A DNA stretch of 44,889 nt from Candidatus Micrarchaeota archaeon CG1_02_55_22 (lineage in GTDB: Archaea > Micrarchaeota > Micrarchaeia > Norongarragalinales > UBA97): positions 1 through 44,889 of the forward strand of contig MNVH01000054.1 of NCBI GenBank assembly GCA_001871595.1, in the 5' to 3' direction. Under the pieces are notes generated by a model that was not told where the DNA came from, searched no databases, and saw only the letters and a program-made list of their open reading frames with translations. This document shows positions 6,528 to 14,021 of this stretch, piece after piece. Numbering within the stretch: the first letter of the stretch is position 1; the number at the start of each line of letters is the position of its first letter. The position numbers and the translations under genes are program-made.

Positions 6528-9311
6528 ATGGCTAGCGGCTTTGAGATGCTTGATTCGCGCGTTTGCAGGCTAGCGGAAGCCCGTTTCGGCTTGCCAACCT
6601 CCATACAGTCAAAGGTTTTCCCCGAAATCACTGCAGGGCGCAACGTTTTAGCGGTTGCGCCAACGGGTTTCGGTAAAATGGAGTCGGCTTTCCTCCCTCT
6701 AGTGAGCCGAGTCCTACAACGTAGTGACGCTGGCGAGAAGGATGGCATCATGGCGTTATACATCACGCCGTTAAAAGCGCTTAACCGGGACATGTTCCTG
6801 CGAATGGAACGCTGGTGCAGGCCCCTAGGCGTGTCGTTCGGTGTTCGCCACGGCGATACGACGCAGACGGAACGCGCAAAACAACGCGATGCACCCCCAA
6901 TGGTGATGGTTACCACGCCGGAGAGCCTTTGTGCCTTGCTGATAGCGCCCAAACTACGCGATTCGCTTGCAAAGGTCGAGATTGTAGTCGTTGACGAGGT
7001 CCATGAATTGATTGATTCCAAACGCGGGAGTCAACTTTCACTCGCACTCGAACGCCTGCAAGCGCGTTGCGGCAAGTTGCAGCGCGTTGGCTTGAGCGCG
7101 ACAGTGGGAGACGTCGAAAAGACCGCCGAATTCATTTCCAACAACACGGTTGTTTGCCGCGTTGATTTAGCGCGAAAGACCGAGTTGCGCGTAGAATGTC
7201 CGACCGAAAGAGAAAACGAGTTAACAAATTCGTTGAAGCTCTCGGACGCGGCTGCAGGGCGGGTCTCGCGACTTGCCGAACTAATCAAGGACAGCGATGC
7301 CAGCCTTGTATTCGTGAACACGCGCTCCACTGCTGAATCGCTTGCCGCCATGCTCTACCAATCACCAGAACTAAAGAAAATCGTAGGAGTACACCACGGT
7401 TCGCTGGCACGAGATGACCGCGTAAAAACCGAGTCCGATTTCAAGGCGGGTGGCTCGTTGAAGAGCATTGTCTGCACCAGCTCGCTCGAATTGGGAATCG
7501 ACATCGGTGCGGTAGACTTGACCGTGCAATACCACTCGCCGCGCCAAGTCACACGCCTATTGCAGCGCGTTGGCCGCAGCGGCCACCACAAGGACAAGAC
7601 ATCGAAAGGCGTTATCGTTGCGCTCGACGGAATTGACTGCGCCGAAGCAGCGGTATTATGCAACCGCGCTCACGCCGGAAAACTCGAGGGTGTCACAATC
7701 CCACCACAACCGCTCGATGTGTTGGCCCACCAGCTCGTCGGGTTATGCCTCGACTCGCCGGACGAACGCGTTGATGCGGCCAAGGCGTTCGCGTTGGTGC
7801 GGCGCGCCTCGCCCTACAAACGACTGGAGTACGCAGACTTTCTCGCGGTGGCCGCCCAGCTCAAAGCACAACGGCTACTCTCGGCAAACGCGGATTGGAG
7901 TGTTCTGGCGACGACGCGGGCGAGCAAGCTGTACTACTACTGGAACCTTTCCACCATTCGCAGCCAGAGAAAGTTCTTCGTCAAGGACGCCGAGAAGCGC
8001 CGCAGCGTGGCGTTGCTCGACGAAGAGTTCGTAGCTGAATACGTTACCGAGGGCGGAGTATTCATCACTCACGGCGTGCCTTGGAAGGTTCTTGCCGTCA
8101 CCGACGATGAGGTAATAGTCGAACGAAGCAGCGACTATTCCGCGGCGGTACCTGACTGGGTGGGTGAAGAGATTCCCGTCACATACGACGTCGCACAAGA
8201 CGTGGCGGAATTGCTCGGTAAAGCAAAGAACGCGGACTTGAAGCGCGAGTATTGTTGCGCGCCCGACGCGGACCGAGAAATATCCTCGTACTCGAAAAAA
8301 ATCTCGAAGAGTTTTGTTCCACGCCGGAAAGCCTGGTTCCTCGAAGAACGCGGCCGCACCCTAGTCGTTCATTCCTTCGCCGGCACGCGCGCCAACGAGA
8401 CGATTTCACGCATTCTCACTAGCCTGCTCACCGAATCTTTCAAGTGCTCGGTTTACAGCCGCGTTTCAGCTTACTCCATTGCCTTCGAGACGTCCAAGCC
8501 CATCGCACTCAACGAATTTAGAATGCTGGTCCGCAGCGTTTCCGGCGGTTCGGCCGAAAGCATCATCAACCGCATCATTCCTTCAACCGCGCTATTCCGT
8601 TTTCGCTTCGTCGACGTGGGACGCAGGTTCGGTTTCATCCGCCAAGACGCGGACCTACGCGGCGCCAGCATCAAACGCATAATCGAAACGCAACGCAACG
8701 GCCCGATCTGGAAGGAAGCATTATCGGAAGCGTTGATTGAAAAACTCGATGTACCCCTTGCCCGCAAGCTTTTTGCCGAAGTCCAATCTGGAGCTATTGC
8801 GCTTGAGAACGTCGCTGGTTCATCCCTGCTTACGGGAGAATTTCTTGACGCGTACACTGCGCGCGAAGGCATGGCCCCTGCCGAGCCGACTGACGCGCTA
8901 ATCACCTCGTTCAAGAACAACCTTCTTGCCGAAAAGACGGGTTTCTTGTGCAACTACTGCCACAACACTTTTTCCAAGAAGAATTCCGAACTGGGCGCGG
9001 CGGTGAAATGCCCGATTTGCAAGTCAACGCAACTGACAACAGACAGATACAGCGAAGTCGTCAGCAAATTCTTGAACGGCGCGCGCCTGACGCGAGAGGA
9101 AACAAAACAACTCGCGGAAGCACGGCGGGTCGAATCCCTAATCAACGCGTACGGCGGCAAAGCACTCATCGCGCTCGCCACTTACGGGGTGGGGCCCGAG
9201 ACCGCCGTGCGCGTCCTCTCACGGCTGCATTCAAGCGACTACGCGTTCTACCTCGATTTACTTGACGCACAAAAGAGTTTCCTGCGCACGCGACAATTCT
9301 GGCGCGTGTGA
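6528..9311 (+). CDS. lhr: Lhr-type superfamily 2 DNA helicase
   Basis: This 927-residue protein has the SF2 helicase core in order: Q-motif-like PTSIQSKVFPEI, motif I APTGFGKMESA (residues 44-54), TPLKALNRD, TTPESL, motif II DEVH, motif III LSATVG, then FVNTRSTAESLA, VHHGSL, STSLELGIDIG-type motif V and motif VI LLQRVGRSGHH. The C-terminal half resembles the Lhr winged-helix and accessory region and ends with a four-Cys zinc ribbon (CNYCHNTF...CPICKST). Lhr proteins are ATP-dependent 3'-5' helicases or annealases linked to DNA repair. One oddity is that the motif I Thr/Ser after the Lys is Met here. ATG at 6528 follows GGTG. The next gene starts beyond its stop. Confidence 0.9.
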   Translation: MASGFEMLDSRVCRLAEARFGLPTSIQSKVFPEITAGRNVLAVAPTGFGKMESAFLPLVSRVLQRSDAGEKDGIMALYITPLKALNRDMFLRMERWCRPLGVSFGVRHGDTTQTERAKQRDAPPMVMVTTPESLCALLIAPKLRDSLAKVEIVVVDEVHELIDSKRGSQLSLALERLQARCGKLQRVGLSATVGDVEKTAEFISNNTVVCRVDLARKTELRVECPTERENELTNSLKLSDAAAGRVSRLAELIKDSDASLVFVNTRSTAESLAAMLYQSPELKKIVGVHHGSLARDDRVKTESDFKAGGSLKSIVCTSSLELGIDIGAVDLTVQYHSPRQVTRLLQRVGRSGHHKDKTSKGVIVALDGIDCAEAAVLCNRAHAGKLEGVTIPPQPLDVLAHQLVGLCLDSPDERVDAAKAFALVRRASPYKRLEYADFLAVAAQLKAQRLLSANADWSVLATTRASKLYYYWNLSTIRSQRKFFVKDAEKRRSVALLDEEFVAEYVTEGGVFITHGVPWKVLAVTDDEVIVERSSDYSAAVPDWVGEEIPVTYDVAQDVAELLGKAKNADLKREYCCAPDADREISSYSKKISKSFVPRRKAWFLEERGRTLVVHSFAGTRANETISRILTSLLTESFKCSVYSRVSAYSIAFETSKPIALNEFRMLVRSVSGGSAESIINRIIPSTALFRFRFVDVGRRFGFIRQDADLRGASIKRIIETQRNGPIWKEALSEALIEKLDVPLARKLFAEVQSGAIALENVAGSSLLTGEFLDAYTAREGMAPAEPTDALITSFKNNLLAEKTGFLCNYCHNTFSKKNSELGAAVKCPICKSTQLTTDRYSEVVSKFLNGARLTREETKQLAEARRVESLINAYGGKALIALATYGVGPETAVRVLSRLHSSDYAFYLDLLDAQKSFLRTRQFWRV

Positions 9312-9352
9312 CTCGTACAACAAGATTTAAAACCAGTCAGCGTAATGGTTTC

Positions 9353-9784
9353 GTGAACAAACCGATATTGCTATTTGCATTGTCTTTCCTGCTTCTCGCC
9401 GGCTGCGTTGCTAGACCTGTTGGCCAAGGAAACTACGCGTGCCCCGACGGGACAAAGACTACCAACTTAGCACTATGCGATTATTTGAACGATAAATACA
9501 ATGCCACTAAACCAGCGCTTGACAAGTTCGGCAACCTGCCAGCATTCAACAATAATGCAGGAAACGAGGACACGCCGCCCGCATTACCGGACGGTAGCAC
9601 GCCCGAAGAACTAGATGGCACGAACACGAACCCCAACTTTTGGACGGGCAGCGGCTCAAGCAGTGGAACCAACTACCCCGGCACAACAACGGCGACGCCT
9701 ACCGCAACACCAACGCCACTCGTTCCGCCCGCGCCACCCGCTCCACCGAGCGACGTACTAGCACCACCAGCCCCACCAACCTAG
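9353..9784 (+). CDS. Small secreted lipoprotein, Pro/Thr-rich tail
   Basis: GTG at 9353 starts NKPILLFALSFLLLAGC, a signal peptide with lipobox LAGC, so the mature protein would be lipid-anchored outside the membrane. A short Cys pair region (YACPDGTKTTNLALC) follows, then an acidic, Asn-rich linker and a low-complexity Thr/Pro tail (TATPTATPTP, PPAPPAPP). No enzymatic domain is visible. A TATA-like GATTTAAAA lies near 9324-9332, about 25 bases before the start, fitting a leaderless or short-leader transcript. The same frame is open back to 9308 but the longer N-terminus would bury the signal peptide. The 3' end overlaps a minus-strand small gene by four bases. Confidence 0.7.
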   Translation: MNKPILLFALSFLLLAGCVARPVGQGNYACPDGTKTTNLALCDYLNDKYNATKPALDKFGNLPAFNNNAGNEDTPPALPDGSTPEELDGTNTNPNFWTGSGSSSGTNYPGTTTATPTATPTPLVPPAPPAPPSDVLAPPAPPT

Positions 9785-9951
9785 AAACGTAGAAAACGCT
9801 TGAAGAAACGCGTTACCGGACCGGGTTTTTGCCCGACGGCAACTTCTTTCCCAATCGGATAATATACCTCGACTAAGTCGTAGTCGGGCGGCGAGGGCGG
9901 GGCACGCTCGGTAATCCGAACGCTTCGCTCTTCAAGTATTCTGGGCTTCAA
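9781..9951 (-). CDS. 56-residue protein coupled to the E2 gene
   Basis: Immediately after the E2 stop the minus strand is open for 57 codons, starting with TTG at 9951 that overlaps the E2 stop (TTGA). The product begins KPRILEERSVRITERAPPS, has a PPSPPDYD segment, then strand-like LVEVYYPIGKEV, and ends in a basic aromatic helix (PVTRFFKRFLRF). The composition looks coding rather than random, and the frame spans almost the whole gap to the convergent lipoprotein gene. It would be co-transcribed with the ubiquitin-like and E2 genes. The role is unknown; the tail could contact a membrane. I know of no family for it. Confidence 0.55.
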   Translation of the reverse strand: MKPRILEERSVRITERAPPSPPDYDLVEVYYPIGKEVAVGQKPGPVTRFFKRFLRF

Positions 9952-10424
9952 GAAACCACTCTCGGCATGCGCCGCTGCGGAACGTCTTCCCGCGTCAACA
10001 CGTCAGGGTGCTGGCGGAAGTACTCTGCGGCCACGGGATCGAGCGGGTCTGCCGGATTAGGATTCTCCAGCAACTGCTTCAACCCCGCATACACATCGGC
10101 AAGGCCCTGGGTTGCCGCCCACTCGTTAAGTAATTGAATGCAAACCCGCCCGTCTTCAGCGCGAATGTTAGGGTGGAAGATGGGCGTTATCCACGCAACT
10201 TCAAGACCACCCGCATAAGGATAACTGCGCAAAATATGCAGCCTCACCTTGTGCTTGTCAATAACAATTATAACGCCGTTCTCTTTCGCCAATCCTTTGG
10301 CGGACAACTCGAAAGTGCACTCAGTACGGTCAAGGTTGGAAGTGAAAGGAATCTTTAACCGCTCGAGTTCGGCGTACTCGGCGTCAAGGCGACGCCTAAA
10401 TATTGCGTCCGGAAGCTGCGGCAT
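9948..10424 (-). CDS. Ubiquitin-conjugating enzyme E2 (UBC fold)
   Basis: This 158-residue protein has the hallmark E2 active-site region: YPYAGGLEVAWITPIFHPNI, then GRVCIQLL and a Trp. HPN is at 84-86, the candidate catalytic Cys is C95 and the conserved Trp is W102. The downstream helix (LADVYAGLKQLLENPNPADPLDP) matches the E2 helix with the LL.PNP.DPL signature. E2s receive ubiquitin from E1 as a thioester and pass it to a target with or without an E3. The ATG follows the ubiquitin-like stop codon directly, with no gap, so the two are translationally coupled. The N-terminal 60 residues are diverged but of the right length for the first helix and meander. Confidence 0.93.
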   Translation of the reverse strand: MPQLPDAIFRRRLDAEYAELERLKIPFTSNLDRTECTFELSAKGLAKENGVIIVIDKHKVRLHILRSYPYAGGLEVAWITPIFHPNIRAEDGRVCIQLLNEWAATQGLADVYAGLKQLLENPNPADPLDPVAAEYFRQHPDVLTREDVPQRRMPRVVS

Positions 10425-10667
10425 TCAACCACCCGTAGGGTCTGGAATGAGTAGGAGCTTAGAACCCTCGGCCACTCCCGCGTCCTTGAGCTGCAAATCC
10501 GGATTGAGTATCTTATTATCCTCGGTCGCGATGACAAACCGGTCCTTCAACTGCAAACTCTCCACCAGAACCTCGAGTATCGAAGAAACAGTAAAGTCGG
10601 GCTCCACCGCGAGGACGACTTCCTTTCCCGACGTCGAGTGAAAAACGGTAATCTTGAATTCAGCCAA
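10425..10667 (-). CDS. Ubiquitin-like modifier ending in Gly-Gly
   Basis: The 80-residue product has the beta-grasp plan: strand FKITVFHST, strand KEVVLAVEP, helix TVSSILEVLVESLQL, strand RFVIATEDNKILNPD and a last strand KLLLIPDPTGG. It stops exactly after the Gly-Gly needed for adenylation and thioester transfer, so no precursor processing is needed. TTG at 10667 is preferred, as AGGGGTG at 10680-10674 is then a well-spaced ribosome binding site; GTG at 10676 is in frame but lies in that site. It is the first gene of a unit with E2. Other beta-grasp carriers (MoaD, ThiS, SAMP) also end in GG, but the neighbours argue for protein modification. Confidence 0.9.
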   Translation of the reverse strand: MAEFKITVFHSTSGKEVVLAVEPDFTVSSILEVLVESLQLKDRFVIATEDNKILNPDLQLKDAGVAEGSKLLLIPDPTGG

Positions 10668-10676
10668 AAAAAACAC

Positions 10677-10739
10677 CCCTAAACGCGGCGCCCCGCGACG
10701 AACGTATTTTATTACCGCCCATTATTTAATACGTTGTAG
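10677..10739. promoter_or_regulatory. Divergent promoter between the two ubiquitin-system units
   Basis: The 60-base gap has TATTTTAT (about 10705-10712), placed to give a leaderless plus-strand transcript starting near the ATG at 10740. On the minus strand TTAAATAATG (about 10729-10720) would give a short leader carrying AGGGGTG. One compact region can therefore drive both units. Confidence 0.5.
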
Positions 10740-11447
10740 ATGGACAAGCCCCGCATAATTGCTGTTGCCAACAGGGGCGAAGAACGCCCACCCAATTTAC
10801 CAGCTCCCGCACTCACCGACCTAGAAAAGAGCGTGCTCGAAAGAATGGTTGACCGCGGCGAGATGACGCCCGAAGAATACGAACAAGAAACCGGAGAGAA
10901 ACCCACGAAAAAAACCACGCCCCCCAAAGACACACCGCAACCAACACAAACTCCCGAACCAGTACAAACACCAGCCACCGAAGAACCAAAAGGGCCTATT
11001 GAACAGCCGCCTGCACAAACCGAACTACCAACTGAGCCAGCACCTGCGCCCGAAGAACCAAAAGAAGAACCCAAAGACGCGATCGAACAGCCGGCAGTAA
11101 CCAAACAACCCGCGACGCCAACCCCACCAATAGAAGACTCGCTCACCGAAGCCGACTTGGATAAGGACGGAGAAGAGCTCGCCGAAGAAATCGATGACAA
11201 ACCGCGCATCGTCTCGCAAACCACGCCGCGCGAGCGGGAAGTAAAGGAGATTGACGAGATTGCGCGCGAAAACGCTTCACGGGACATCGCGCCAGTAACG
11301 CGCAACGTAGAACAACCGTTAACCTACTCGACTGATGAAGAGAAAGCGCGCGCAGTAGAACAAGCAAAACGGTTGTACGCGGAACGACGGAAACGCTCGA
11401 GCCCGTGGCACGCGCTCAAGCGCATCTTTGGAATGGCGAAGGAATAA
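10740..11447 (+). CDS. Pro/Glu-rich, mostly disordered protein in the ubiquitin cluster
   Basis: Residues 1-16 (MDKPRIIAVANRGEER) are followed by a short helical module, DLEKSVLERMVDRGEMTPEE, that resembles the SHOCT motif found at protein ends. About 90 residues of Pro/Thr/Glu-rich, probably unfolded sequence follow, then an acidic patch with a second DDKPRIVSQTTPRERE, reminiscent of the N-terminus. The C-terminus is helical and basic (KRLYAERRKRSSPWHALKRI), possibly amphipathic. The stop overlaps the ATG of the JAMM gene (TAATG). I do not recognise a family; an adaptor or substrate of the ubiquitin system is the simplest inference. Confidence 0.65.
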   Translation: MDKPRIIAVANRGEERPPNLPAPALTDLEKSVLERMVDRGEMTPEEYEQETGEKPTKKTTPPKDTPQPTQTPEPVQTPATEEPKGPIEQPPAQTELPTEPAPAPEEPKEEPKDAIEQPAVTKQPATPTPPIEDSLTEADLDKDGEELAEEIDDKPRIVSQTTPREREVKEIDEIARENASRDIAPVTRNVEQPLTYSTDEEKARAVEQAKRLYAERRKRSSPWHALKRIFGMAKE

Positions 11448-11917
11448 TGGTTCTCGAAGCGTACGTTGAGGAAAGCGTGATGCGGCAAGCCGAAGCGCTC
11501 GCAATCGAAGCGGGAAAGAAAGGCAACGAATCCATGGGCCTCCTAATCGGAAGCGTTGCACGGCACGAAGGAAACACCTACGTAATCGCCGACCGCTTCG
11601 CAACAGCACACAACTCGGAGAGCCCGATAATGGTGCGCTTCGAAAACGACGCTTTCCCCGACTTAGCGCGCCAGATAAATTCCGCGAACGGCATCGTGGT
11701 CGGCTGGATTCACTCACACCCAGGCTACGGATGCTTCCTCAGCGCCACCGACATTTCAACCCAGAAGAAATACTTCAACGAAACATTCAGCGTGGCATTC
11801 GTAATAGACCCGTACAAGCGCGACGAGAACGGACAAATCCTCAAGCGCGCGTTCAAACTTACAAATGGAAACAACTATAGAGAAGCCGGCTTCGCAGTCT
11901 ACCACAAAAAAGCGTAG
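11447..11917 (+). CDS. Rpn11-like JAMM/MPN+ metalloprotease (deubiquitinase)
   Basis: The 156-residue protein carries a full JAMM motif. E28 lies in ESMGLLIG, and GWIHSHPGYGCFLSATD places zinc ligands H89, H91 and D102 with S99. The stretch is strikingly close to eukaryotic Rpn11 (HSHPGFGCWLS...D.NTQ), including the ISTQ after the Asp, followed by FSVAFVIDP. JAMM enzymes cleave isopeptide bonds after ubiquitin Gly-Gly. Because the modifier already ends in GG, removal of conjugates is more likely than precursor processing. The ATG overlaps the upstream stop (TAATG). The same frame is open from 11405, but that extension duplicates the end of the upstream gene. Confidence 0.93.
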   Translation: MVLEAYVEESVMRQAEALAIEAGKKGNESMGLLIGSVARHEGNTYVIADRFATAHNSESPIMVRFENDAFPDLARQINSANGIVVGWIHSHPGYGCFLSATDISTQKKYFNETFSVAFVIDPYKRDENGQILKRAFKLTNGNNYREAGFAVYHKKA

Positions 11918-12680
11918 AAGCACGAAACCGAAACTCACCACATTCGACAAGGATATCTTCATCCTTATCCGCCGCGGCACCCAAACAATCGCCGAACTAA
12001 CAACAGCGACAGGCGTCGACGCGGCCGAGACATGCAAGCGTCTCCTGCAGTTGGAGAAACAAAAACTGGTCTCTTTCGACGCAGCAAATCCTGAACGCGT
12101 CAACCTAACAATCAAAGGCTACAACTCGTTCACGCCAGCAGCGCTCGAAACGTCTTCGGAAAAGAAGGCAAAGAAAGCCATTGCAAAAAAAATGCCAACG
12201 CAAACCATCCAAACCGCTCCTGCACAACCGCTCGAACCCGAAACCACTCAACCAGCTCAAACCTCTTCGGAAAAGGAAGCCGCTCCCCGCATCGACTTGA
12301 GCGAGATGCTCGCCCGCGGCGCACCGCGGAACGACGACGCCCAAAAAACCATTGCGCAGCCAGCGCCTTTCAATATACAGCAATCCACTCCCGCTAAAAC
12401 ACAACCAACACCGCCCGCCCGAACTAGACAAACGCCGCCCGCCGAACAAAAGCAGTCCGAACGCTGCGCGCTCTGCAAGGGCGAGTTCGTCATCACAGTC
12501 AAAGGCGACCAAGCAAAGTACGCGCACTGCCACCACTGCGGCGCGGCGTACCACAAGGACTGCCACGAAACAATGATTACCGACGGCGGCGCCTGCCTAC
12601 ACTGCGGCCGCAAACTCGAAGCAGTCATGGACAAACGCAGCTACGATGTAGTCAAACAACTAAAAGACGCATTCGAATGA
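11865..12680 (+). CDS. Winged-helix plus RING-like zinc protein (candidate E3)
   Basis: This 271-residue protein has three parts. Residues about 20-90 look like a winged helix (KDIFILIRRGTQTIAELTTA, then a CKRLLQLEKQKLVSF recognition helix). Residues 95-195 are a Thr/Pro/Gln-rich linker. Residues 199-250 carry eight metal ligands in cross-brace order: C201xxC204, C222xxC225, H230xxC233, C244xxC247. This C4HC3 arrangement with CGAAYHKDC is like prokaryotic RING domains that accompany ubiquitin-type operons. A RING protein would act as E3, bringing charged E2 to a target. ATG at 11865 overlaps the JAMM gene by 53 bases; no later start precedes the winged helix. Confidence 0.82.
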   Translation: METTIEKPASQSTTKKRRSTKPKLTTFDKDIFILIRRGTQTIAELTTATGVDAAETCKRLLQLEKQKLVSFDAANPERVNLTIKGYNSFTPAALETSSEKKAKKAIAKKMPTQTIQTAPAQPLEPETTQPAQTSSEKEAAPRIDLSEMLARGAPRNDDAQKTIAQPAPFNIQQSTPAKTQPTPPARTRQTPPAEQKQSERCALCKGEFVITVKGDQAKYAHCHHCGAAYHKDCHETMITDGGACLHCGRKLEAVMDKRSYDVVKQLKDAFE

Positions 12681-12699
12681 CACCCAACACGCGTTAAGA

Positions 12700-13143
12700 C
12701 TAGTCGACGTATACATTTCCTTGCGCGACGTTGGTCAAGTCGTCGTAGTACGAGTACACGCCGGGCACGTTGAACGTTTTCTTGAACGTCTGCTTGCCGC
12801 CAATCGTTCCTGAATAGAATGATTCGGGCGCGCCCTCGCGGCTCCTCACCGAATGCAACCTGCCATCCTGATTAGTCCACGTCACAGTCGCACCCATGGA
12901 AACACGAATAGATTCAGGGCTGAAGGACGAATAGAGAATATCGACCGCGTCGGCGGCAACTGCTTCAAGCGTCGGAGATGGCGAGGGAGAAAAAACTTCA
13001 CCGTCAGCCACGGGCGAAGCCGTGGCCTCGCCAATCACACTTCCGGAAGGCGTTGGTGAAGCCGCCGGCACGTCTTCAATGCAACCTAAAACCAAGAACG
13101 ATGAAAGCAATAACACTGCTAAAACGAACTTCAACAAAACCAC
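12700..13143 (-). CDS. Cupredoxin-fold lipoprotein lacking most copper ligands
   Basis: The signal peptide VLLKFVLAVLLLSSFLVLGC with lipobox predicts a lipid-anchored external protein. After a Ser/Pro/Thr linker, the C-terminal 85 residues have a plastocyanin-like pattern: SPESIRVSMGATVTWTNQD, LHSVRS, then FKKTFNVPGVYSYY...GNVYV. The first His ligand (LHSV) is present, but the usual C-x2-H-x-M/G loop is replaced by YYDDLTNVAQG, so a type 1 copper site is unlikely. GTG at 13143 opens the frame; GGTGG at 13145-13141 suggests that TTG at 13137 or 13134 is the true start. Its link to the ubiquitin genes is only positional. Confidence 0.72.
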   Translation of the reverse strand: MVLLKFVLAVLLLSSFLVLGCIEDVPAASPTPSGSVIGEATASPVADGEVFSPSPSPTLEAVAADAVDILYSSFSPESIRVSMGATVTWTNQDGRLHSVRSREGAPESFYSGTIGGKQTFKKTFNVPGVYSYYDDLTNVAQGNVYVD

Positions 13144-13190
13144 CTAACAACTAGTTCGCTCTACAAGTTAAAAGCAGTTACGCTAATCCG

Positions 13191-13967
13191 TTATCCGTGT
13201 ACTGGGCACGATTTCCGCTTGGAAACCGAGAACACGCTGAACTTGTTCGACAACCCGTTGAAGAACGCATACTTTCCCACGAGCGAATCAGCTGGAAAGC
13301 CTTGCCCGCCGTGGGCGAGCTTGACGAACTCGTTCACCTGCAAAGCGGCAACCACCGCGGTCGTAGTCGGCAGTGCAGGCATCTTCGGATCTACAAGGTC
13401 AAGCATCTCGCCCGTACACGAGTACTTTCTCCAAAGCAACTGGTAATCGCGCTTGTTCACACTGCACTCCAAGCAAGGTGACGGCGACGCTACGACCTGC
13501 ACTTTACCACTAAAACCAGTCGTACCGCCATCAATCAAAGCCACGTGCCCGTAAGCGTGCGCATTAACATGCAGCCGCGCACCCAAGTTGTCCAAGCACG
13601 CAAAAGCGTAGTCAAACCGCCCGGAAAAGTAGATGTCCGCCGGAAGCAATTCAAGGTTCTTCACAATAGCGTTCACCCGCGCCAACGGATTGACTTCTGT
13701 TGCGCGACGCGCAATCACTGTTGCCTTGTAATTCTCGTTTTCCGCATCAGCAGGCGTAAAGAAGACACACCTATTCAAGTTAGCTCTAACAACGCGGTCG
13801 TAATCGACAATCGTAATGTCTTTGACGCCCAACTGAAGCAGATTTTTTACTACTTCGTTGCCCAACGCACCAGCGCCAAAAACAAGACACCGCGCTCCTT
13901 CAACGTTTTCCTGCCGCCAGCCCGAGACGCGTTTCTGCCTATCCCACTGGTCGGAATCAATACCCAT
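13191..13967 (-). CDS. E1-like ubiquitin-activating enzyme (ThiF/MoeB/E1 fold)
   Basis: The 258-residue protein has the adenylation-domain signatures: R13 near the N-terminus, the nucleotide loop FGAGALG (30-36), acidic VDYD (54-57), NLNR (63-66), K81 and CLDN with D126. CLEC (165-168) and SCPVH near the C-terminus could bind zinc, although the last pair is C-x2-H rather than C-x2-C. C184 in KYSCTGE is followed by Thr, as in the CT motif of eukaryotic E1 catalytic cysteines, and by a PALPTTTAVVAALQVNEFVK helix. There is no ubiquitin-fold domain. ATG at 13967 or GTG at 13973 are possible starts. It would adenylate the GG-ended modifier and pass it to E2. Confidence 0.9.
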   Translation of the reverse strand: MGIDSDQWDRQKRVSGWRQENVEGARCLVFGAGALGNEVVKNLLQLGVKDITIVDYDRVVRANLNRCVFFTPADAENENYKATVIARRATEVNPLARVNAIVKNLELLPADIYFSGRFDYAFACLDNLGARLHVNAHAYGHVALIDGGTTGFSGKVQVVASPSPCLECSVNKRDYQLLWRKYSCTGEMLDLVDPKMPALPTTTAVVAALQVNEFVKLAHGGQGFPADSLVGKYAFFNGLSNKFSVFSVSKRKSCPVHG

Positions 13968-14021
13968 AGCCACGCATTTGTACAGGCAACCAATAAATGG
14001 TTTTGCGAACTAACCGTTTAC

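Noticed and set aside
13545-14021. Upstream extension of the rhomboid frame
   Set aside because: It lies antisense over the E1 gene; the family N-terminus and membrane topology fit ATG at 14022.
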